Of a DNA stretch of 48,950 bases, positions 44,021-48,950 are shown one piece after another; the stretch's first letter is position 1; each line of letters starts with the position of its first letter. Both the position numbers and the translations under genes were made by a program. The stretch spans positions 1 through 48,950 of the forward strand of contig JAQTOP010000016.1 in assembly GCA_028713285.1 (NCBI GenBank). The letters run 5' to 3'. The notes under the pieces were generated by a model, which saw only the letters and a list, made by a program, of their open reading frames with translations, made no database searches and was not told where the DNA came from. Origin of the DNA: Terrimicrobiaceae bacterium. GTDB lineage: Bacteria; Verrucomicrobiota; Verrucomicrobiia; Chthoniobacterales; JAATET01.

Positions 44021-46492
44021 GTGAATCCTCCACATCACTCCCCTCCCCATTCGGCCGATCTTGCCGGCATTTCGAGCGAGGTCCGCGCAGCGGACCGCTT
44101 GCGGCGCGAATTTGGCCAGGGGGCGGCACGCAATCCCGAAGGAATTGAGATCTCAGCCGACCGGCACAGCCTTTTGCTCGACGGGCGCCACTGGATGCCC
44201 GTGATGGGAGAAATGCAGTATTCTCGCTGCGCTCGATCCACCTGGCGGGACAGTTTGCTGAAGATGAGGGCCGGCGGGATCGACATCGTGGCCACTTATG
44301 TTTTCTGGATTCATCACGAGGAGATCGAAGGCCAATTCGACTTCACCGACCGGCGAAACCTGCGCGAATTCGTGGCGCTATGCAGGGAGCTTGGCCTCTA
44401 CGTGCAGATGCGTTGCGGGCCATGGTGCCATGGCGAGTGCCGCAATGGCGGGTTTCCCGACTGGCTGCTTCGCAAGGGACACTTTGCCATCGTTCCGGCG
44501 GAAGCGGCAGTCTGCGACTCGGAGATCCAAACGGGCTATGCGCTTCGCACCGACGACCCGGGCTATCTGGCGGAAGTTCGAAGACTATACGAACAGATTG
44601 CCGGTCAACTGCACGGCCTGCTTTGGAAGGATGGCGGCCCGGTCATCGGCATGCAGATCGAGAACGAATACAGCGGCCCTTCGGAACACATTCTGAGCCT
44701 GAAGAGGATGGCCCGTGAGGTCGGACTGGATGTGCCGATCTATACGTTCACAGGATGGCCGCTTCCCCGGACAAAGATGCCATTCGGCCAAATGCTTCCT
44801 TTATTTGGCGGATATGCCGAAGGGATGTGGGATCGAAATATCGAACAGATGCCGGGCGGCTACTGGGAGGCTTTTTCATTCAAGTCGCATCGCATCGATT
44901 CCACCATTGCGACCGATCATTTCGGCAAACGGGAGGAAAAAGATGAGAACGATGCCATCCATTATCCGTATATCACCTGCGAGCTCGGCGGCGGAATGGT
45001 TAATAGTTACCACCGGCGCGTGCAGATCTTTGCCAGGGATGTGGCGGCCCCTGCATTGATCAAGCTCGGCGTGGGAAACAGCCTTCCCGGCTACTATATG
45101 TATCACGGCGGCACGAACCCCGATGGCAAACTGACGACGTTTCACGAGTCGCAGGCCACCAATTACCCAAACGACATTACGGTCAAATCGTATGACTTCC
45201 AGGCTCCGCTGGGAGAATTCGGGCAGGTGCGCGAACATTATCATTGGCTGCGCCGGATGCATCTGTTCATCCACGACTACGGCGAATTGATGGCGCCCAT
45301 GTCATCCATGCTCCCCGCAGCCCGACCGACCGGCAGGGATGACACGCAGACTCTTCGCTGGTGCGTGCGCAGCAATGGCTCCAGCGGCTTTGTCTTCGTC
45401 AATAACTATCAGCGGCTTCAACCCATGCCTCCGAAACCGGGGGTGCAATTTCAGCTTCATCTAAGGAATGGCGAAGTCACTCTGCCAGCCCGCCCCGCCA
45501 CGGTCGCGAGCGACAGTTTTTTTATCTGGCCGTTTCATATCGACATCGGGGGAGTCAACCTGGTTTATGCGACCGCAGAGATTATTTGCAATTTGGACGA
45601 AGGCGGCGCGCACTATGTGTTTTTCGCCGAGACGCCGGGCGTCCCGGCCGAGTTTGCATTCGACATGACGGCGAAATCGGTGAATTCGAGCGGAACCGCA
45701 TCCGAAAGAGACGGCGTGCTCCACGTCGAGGGGGTGCGGGCGGGTCTTCAAGTCGCCATTCGGTTGCGCACTCCCGCCGGACGGGATGTCTGCATTGTGC
45801 TTCTCGATCAGGAAACCTCGCTTTCCTGCTGGAAGGTGGCTCTGGGCGGACGGAAGCACATCGCGATCACAGCCGCTACGTTGCTTCCCGAGGAAGACTT
45901 TCTGCGATGTCACGTATCCAGTGAGGTCAAGTCCACCCTTGCCCTGTTCCCTTCTCCCGCCAAAGCCGAAATCGATGGCAAGCCTCTCGAAGGGCGGGAT
46001 GACGGAATCTTCACGCGATACACTCTGCCCGGGCCGGTAGCGGAGCACGTGAACGTGACGTTGGAGCCGTTGCGTGAAGCGGACACGGCTCGCGCCGTGC
46101 CGATCGGCCCTTTCGGTGTCGCCCTGGCGCCGACGGACGAAGATTTTGAGCACGCAGCGGTGTGGAGGGTGCAAATCGACGGGCACTCGAACTCGTTGCA
46201 AAACGTGATTTTGCGCTTCCATTACATGGGCGACGTCGCCCGCGCCTATCTGAACGGTCGCTTGCTGACGGACGACTTCTACAACGGCAAGCCCTTCGAT
46301 CTCGGGCTCGATCCCTACGCGCCTGAAATCCACGCCGGGGAATTGCTCCTCAAAATTCTTCCCCTTCGGAGCGACGCCCCGATTTATCTATTGCCGGAGG
46401 CCTGGCCCGGCCAGCCGACGACGGAAGGCACTGCCGAAGTGAAGGGCGTCGAGGTGATCCACGCGAGGGAGTTGGAGTTTCGGGCATCGTGA
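44021..46492 (+). CDS. GH35-type beta-galactosidase
   Basis: An 823-residue glycoside hydrolase. The N-terminal part has the GH35 signature ISADRHSLLLDGRHWMPVM, IDIVATYVFWIHHEEIEG, MRCGPWCHGECRNGGFPDWL and the acid/base motif GMQIENEYSG (Glu216). Glu321 in YITCELGGGM is a candidate nucleophile. The C-terminal half is beta-rich, with a late YLNGRLLTDDFY typical of the ending domain. No signal peptide is visible from the GTG start at 44021, so it may be cytoplasmic and act on imported oligosaccharides. TATACT at 44006-44011 could be a -10 element, which would make the transcript nearly leaderless; this is weak. Confidence 0.85.
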   Translation: MNPPHHSPPHSADLAGISSEVRAADRLRREFGQGAARNPEGIEISADRHSLLLDGRHWMPVMGEMQYSRCARSTWRDSLLKMRAGGIDIVATYVFWIHHEEIEGQFDFTDRRNLREFVALCRELGLYVQMRCGPWCHGECRNGGFPDWLLRKGHFAIVPAEAAVCDSEIQTGYALRTDDPGYLAEVRRLYEQIAGQLHGLLWKDGGPVIGMQIENEYSGPSEHILSLKRMAREVGLDVPIYTFTGWPLPRTKMPFGQMLPLFGGYAEGMWDRNIEQMPGGYWEAFSFKSHRIDSTIATDHFGKREEKDENDAIHYPYITCELGGGMVNSYHRRVQIFARDVAAPALIKLGVGNSLPGYYMYHGGTNPDGKLTTFHESQATNYPNDITVKSYDFQAPLGEFGQVREHYHWLRRMHLFIHDYGELMAPMSSMLPAARPTGRDDTQTLRWCVRSNGSSGFVFVNNYQRLQPMPPKPGVQFQLHLRNGEVTLPARPATVASDSFFIWPFHIDIGGVNLVYATAEIICNLDEGGAHYVFFAETPGVPAEFAFDMTAKSVNSSGTASERDGVLHVEGVRAGLQVAIRLRTPAGRDVCIVLLDQETSLSCWKVALGGRKHIAITAATLLPEEDFLRCHVSSEVKSTLALFPSPAKAEIDGKPLEGRDDGIFTRYTLPGPVAEHVNVTLEPLREADTARAVPIGPFGVALAPTDEDFEHAAVWRVQIDGHSNSLQNVILRFHYMGDVARAYLNGRLLTDDFYNGKPFDLGLDPYAPEIHAGELLLKILPLRSDAPIYLLPEAWPGQPTTEGTAEVKGVEVIHARELEFRAS

Positions 46493-46663
46493 ATTCAGAT
46501 GCGGGCGAAGTGATCGGGTGATCGGCGGCCCGACCCGGGCATCGTGCATTTTGATAGGCTCGACGGGTGTTTGGAAAGCGCGTCTTTCATTGCGGCCCGC
46601 GCAAAAACCATCTTTATCTAACAGCCTGGTAGCCTTTCCTCCATCGTTCCGCTTCCATCCCTT

Positions 46664-47701
46664 ATGAAGACCACCCCTCTTCGCACCTCCGTCATCGGCA
46701 GCTATCCGTTTCCCGGCTGGCTGGAATTTTCCGTCGCCCACCTCGACCAGTTCGGTTCCGCCGACAGGGCGGAAATGCAGGAAGATGCCGTGATCGCCGC
46801 GATTCACGATCAGGTCGCCGCGGGGCTGGACGTCATCACCGACGGCGAGCAGACGCGGTTCGATTTCAATCTCTCGTTCTACGGCTACATCCAGGGCATC
46901 GAGCTGGAATCGGCCTCGCCTCGCCGGTTCGGCCCGCCCGCGCACGACCAGCGCGGGAAACATCAGGTGATCGGTGAGCTGGCGGCCCCGCGCGGCCTGG
47001 GAGCCGTGGAGGAATTCAACCGTCTGAAAAAACTCGCCCCGACCGGCCCGACGCTGAAGGCCAGCGTGCCAGGCCCCTATACTTTGAGCGGACGCCTGCT
47101 GCCCAACGAACAATACCCGGACCGCTGGGCGCTCACCGAGGCGCTATTGCCGATGGTGCGAAAGGAACTCGAGGATCTCGTCGCCGCGGGCTGCCGCGAG
47201 ATCAACGTCGATGAGCCCTCCATGAGCTGTTACGCGTATCGCGAGGATACGAAACGCTTCGTCGATATCTTCAACCGGACCGTCGAAACCGTTGCGGGCA
47301 AAACCCGCCTCTGCACGCATCTCTGCTTCGGCAACTTCGAGGCGCGCGCGGTCGGCTACCGCCGGGTCGCGCCGATGTTTCCCGCCTTTCTCGATTTCAA
47401 GGCCGACGAGATGCACGTCGAGATGGCGAGCCGCGAATTCGCGGAGACCGAACGGATCGCGCAGATCGCATCGCGCATGGATGCCGCGGTTGGCATCGTC
47501 GATGTAAAAAGCTACTACATCGAGACGCCCCGGGACATCGCGGACCGCGTGAAGCTTTGCCTCCAGCACGCGCCGGCTGAGCGGCTCGTCTTTGCGCCCG
47601 ACTGCGGCCTCAGCCAGACCGCGCGCTGGGCGGCGAAGCAAAAGCTTAACAACATGGTCGCCGGAGTGACGCAGGCGCGAAAGGCGTTGGGATTCGCGTG
47701 A
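46664..47701 (+). CDS. MetE-like (cobalamin-independent methionine synthase fold) protein
   Basis: A 345-residue protein of the MetE C-terminal/UROD-MetE-like barrel family. It has RTSVIGSYPFPGWLEFSVAH at the N-terminus, VITDGEQTRFDFN, INVDEPSMSCYAYRED, zinc-ligand-type LCTHLCFGNF (His-x-Cys) and a late cysteine in FAPDCGLSQ. Such stand-alone proteins are related to methionine synthases and to methyl-transfer enzymes of unknown substrate. It has no N-terminal MetE half. A 171-base gap sets it off from the GH35 gene. Its stop overlaps the start of the metallo-hydrolase. Confidence 0.82.
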   Translation: MKTTPLRTSVIGSYPFPGWLEFSVAHLDQFGSADRAEMQEDAVIAAIHDQVAAGLDVITDGEQTRFDFNLSFYGYIQGIELESASPRRFGPPAHDQRGKHQVIGELAAPRGLGAVEEFNRLKKLAPTGPTLKASVPGPYTLSGRLLPNEQYPDRWALTEALLPMVRKELEDLVAAGCREINVDEPSMSCYAYREDTKRFVDIFNRTVETVAGKTRLCTHLCFGNFEARAVGYRRVAPMFPAFLDFKADEMHVEMASREFAETERIAQIASRMDAAVGIVDVKSYYIETPRDIADRVKLCLQHAPAERLVFAPDCGLSQTARWAAKQKLNNMVAGVTQARKALGFA

Positions 47702-48540
47702 TCCGCCCCGTCCAGCAAGACGCCGCCCTGCTGGCCGACATCGCGGCGGCGGAGCCGGAAGCCCTGCACATTTGGTGGCTGGGCCAAAGCGGATTCCTCG
47801 TGAAGTGGCGGAAGCAATTTCTGCTTCTCGACCCCTATCTTTCCGATTCGCTCACGCGCAAATACGCGGCGACCGACAAGCCGCACACGCGCATGACCGG
47901 GCGCGTGATCGCGCCGGAGAAACTCGACTTCGTTTCCGTCGCCACGTCGAGCCACAATCACACGGATCACCTCGACGCGGAAACGCTGCAAGCCCTATGG
48001 CGGGCGAATCCCGGGCTGCGGCTCGTGCTGCCGGAAGCCAACATCCCATTCGCCCGGGAACGTCTCGGCGTCGCATCCGAAAGGCTCGTCGGCGTCAATG
48101 ACGGGTCGAGCGCGACCGCCGGTGGCTTCACCTTTCACGGCGTACCCGCGGCGCACAATGCGCTGGATCGCGATCCGCAGGGGCGCTGCCTGTATATGGG
48201 CTTCGTCGTGCAGGCGGGACCGTGGGCCATCTATCACAGCGGAGACACTTTGCCCTACGAGGGGATGGTGGATTTGCTGCGCCCGTTTTCGATCGATCTC
48301 GCGCTTCTGCCCATCAACGGAAACATCCCGGAGCGCCGGGTCGCGGGCAACCTCGACGGCGGGGAAGCCGCCACGCTCGCACATCAGATCGGAGCCCGCC
48401 TGGTCGTGCCTTGCCACTACGACATGTTCGATTTCAACACCGCCTCTCCGGACATTTTTGTCGCCGCCTGCGAGCGCCTCGATCAGCCGCACCGCGTGCT
48501 GCGGGCGGGCGAGCGGTTGACGCTGCGCAACGATGAATAA
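47698..48540 (+). CDS. Metallo-beta-lactamase-fold hydrolase (UlaG-like)
   Basis: A 280-residue MBL-fold hydrolase starting at a GTG that overlaps the MetE-like stop (GTGA). The metal motif SHNHTDHLD gives His86, His88, Asp90 and His91. A later YHSGDTLPY supplies the aspartate ligand region, and CHYDMFDFN a further histidine. The UlaG subgroup hydrolyses sugar-acid lactones such as ascorbate-6-phosphate. Coupled to the MetE-like gene and a phosphotriesterase-like gene, it may open a lactone made in the pathway. Confidence 0.84.
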   Translation: MIRPVQQDAALLADIAAAEPEALHIWWLGQSGFLVKWRKQFLLLDPYLSDSLTRKYAATDKPHTRMTGRVIAPEKLDFVSVATSSHNHTDHLDAETLQALWRANPGLRLVLPEANIPFARERLGVASERLVGVNDGSSATAGGFTFHGVPAAHNALDRDPQGRCLYMGFVVQAGPWAIYHSGDTLPYEGMVDLLRPFSIDLALLPINGNIPERRVAGNLDGGEAATLAHQIGARLVVPCHYDMFDFNTASPDIFVAACERLDQPHRVLRAGERLTLRNDE

Positions 48541-48808
48541 CGCAGTCCAATCGGACCCGCCCTCCTTTGTTCGCACGGTCCTTGGTGACATCGAATCGGA
48601 GGCTCTCGGCGTCTGCTACGCGCACGAGCACATCATCATCGATCGAAGTTATCCGACGATGATGGATCCGGACTTTCTGCTCGATTCGACGGAGAAGGCC
48701 ATCGTCGAGCTAAGCGGGTTTTTCGCACAGGGCGGCCGCGCGATGGTGGACTCGATGCCGTGCGACAGCGGACGAAATGTCGTCAAGCTCGCGGAAATTT
48801 CCCGATAA
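48533..48808 (+). pseudogene. Phosphotriesterase-family protein truncated by a transposon end
   Basis: 91 codons encode the N-terminus of a phosphotriesterase-like amidohydrolase (TVLGDIESEALGVCYAHEHI, including the H-x-H metal pair; then GGRAMVDSMPCDSGRNVVKL). The frame ends at a TAA soon after LAEISR, where the sequence changes to GATAA-rich repeats and transposon-like DNA. Complete members have about 300-350 residues, so two thirds are missing here. The start overlaps the metallo-hydrolase stop by 8 bases. Lactonase activity is common in this family and fits its neighbour. The rest may lie beyond the element. Confidence 0.72.
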
Positions 48809-48828
48809 GATAATGGAGATAATGATAA
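48804..48828 (+). repeat. Four GATAA repeats at the transposon boundary
   Basis: GATAA occurs at 48804, 48809, 48818 and 48824, just after the phosphotriesterase frame breaks and before the GGGGTCAGG stretch that precedes the transposase stop codon. This is likely the end of an inserted element, but the exact terminus and any target duplication are not visible. Confidence 0.5.
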
Positions 48829-48833
48829 TGGGG

Positions 48834-48950
48834 TCAGGCGACAAATCTTGACTGACGGATTCGTGTTTTTGCGCCGACGGTGAGCTTATCGAGCAGGCGA
48901 TGGCGGCGGATTTGCTGGCTCGCGTTGGCCGCGCTTTTCATGCCCAGATG
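48834..48950 (-). CDS. REP-associated tyrosine (Y1) transposase, C-terminal part
   Basis: On the minus strand, 38 codons run from the window edge to a TGA at 48834-48836. The visible sequence, GMKSAANASQQIRRHRLL followed by a basic tail, resembles the C-terminus of TnpA_REP-type transposases, where a G-M-x-S-A-A-N-x-S pattern precedes an arginine-rich end. The catalytic HUH region lies outside the window. Similar elements with ends like GGGGTCAGG are widespread in Verrucomicrobiota. The call rests on a short stretch. Confidence 0.55.
   Translation of the reverse strand, partial: HLGMKSAANASQQIRRHRLLDKLTVGAKTRIRQSRFVA

Overview
The window looks like a piece of a fairly GC-rich chromosome from a Verrucomicrobiota-type bacterium (Opitutae/Spartobacteria-like; inferred). 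The reasons are the XylR/AraC-type sugar regulator, a URO-D family methyltransferase remnant, paired sodium:solute symporters, an ECF sigma/short anti-sigma pair, the many sugar-isomerase and Gfo/Idh-type oxidoreductases, and the frequent lack of a clear Shine-Dalgarno sequence. I see no rRNA, tRNA or CRISPR array.

Layout. 1-4739: the end of a tripartite RND efflux operon (TolC-like, HlyD-like adaptor, RND permease). 4762-9457: a gene graveyard. A sugar-type regulator and a divergent URO-D gene have both lost their 5' halves at one junction; then come a 41-codon SIS-isomerase fragment, an intact FAD-dependent oxidoreductase, a beta-galactosidase C-terminal fragment and a frameshifted, internally deleted symporter. 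9454-14126: a 24-codon overlapping ORF, an intact symporter, a serine beta-lactamase-like hydrolase and a secreted protein of unknown function. 14152-22929: a ketone-body (D-3-hydroxybutyrate) operon of GntP permease, thiolase, acyl/acetoacetyl-CoA synthetase and 3-hydroxybutyrate dehydrogenase. It is split between synthetase and dehydrogenase by a two-gene cassette (18652-22168) of lower-GC appearance. The cassette encodes a 759-residue GTPase with an integrase-arm-like N-terminus and a DUF1016/YhcG PDDEXK nuclease. This is the best candidate for an undescribed system, plausibly genome defence.

22952-29740 (mostly minus strand): a decayed fragment, aldo/keto reductase, secreted alpha/beta hydrolase, xylose-isomerase-like TIM barrel protein and a large secreted beta-helix protein. 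30264-34691: a XylR-like regulator divergent from the beta-helix gene, then an ECF sigma / anti-sigma / Spy-like / secreted TIM-barrel-like operon.

34822-48808: a long, tightly packed same-strand sugar-catabolic cluster. It holds a sugar isomerase, a cupin phosphoglucose isomerase-type protein, a 2-hydroxyacid dehydrogenase, Gfo/Idh, a zinc alcohol dehydrogenase, an FGGY kinase, a shikimate-dehydrogenase-like enzyme, a second MDR dehydrogenase, a ThuA-like protein, a GH35 beta-galactosidase, a MetE-like protein, a UlaG-like metallo-beta-lactamase and a phosphotriesterase-like gene. The last gene is cut off by what appears to be a REP-type tyrosine transposase element running off the right edge. 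The cluster appears built to release a sugar from a polysaccharide or glycoside, then isomerise, oxidise and phosphorylate it; the substrate cannot be read from sequence alone.
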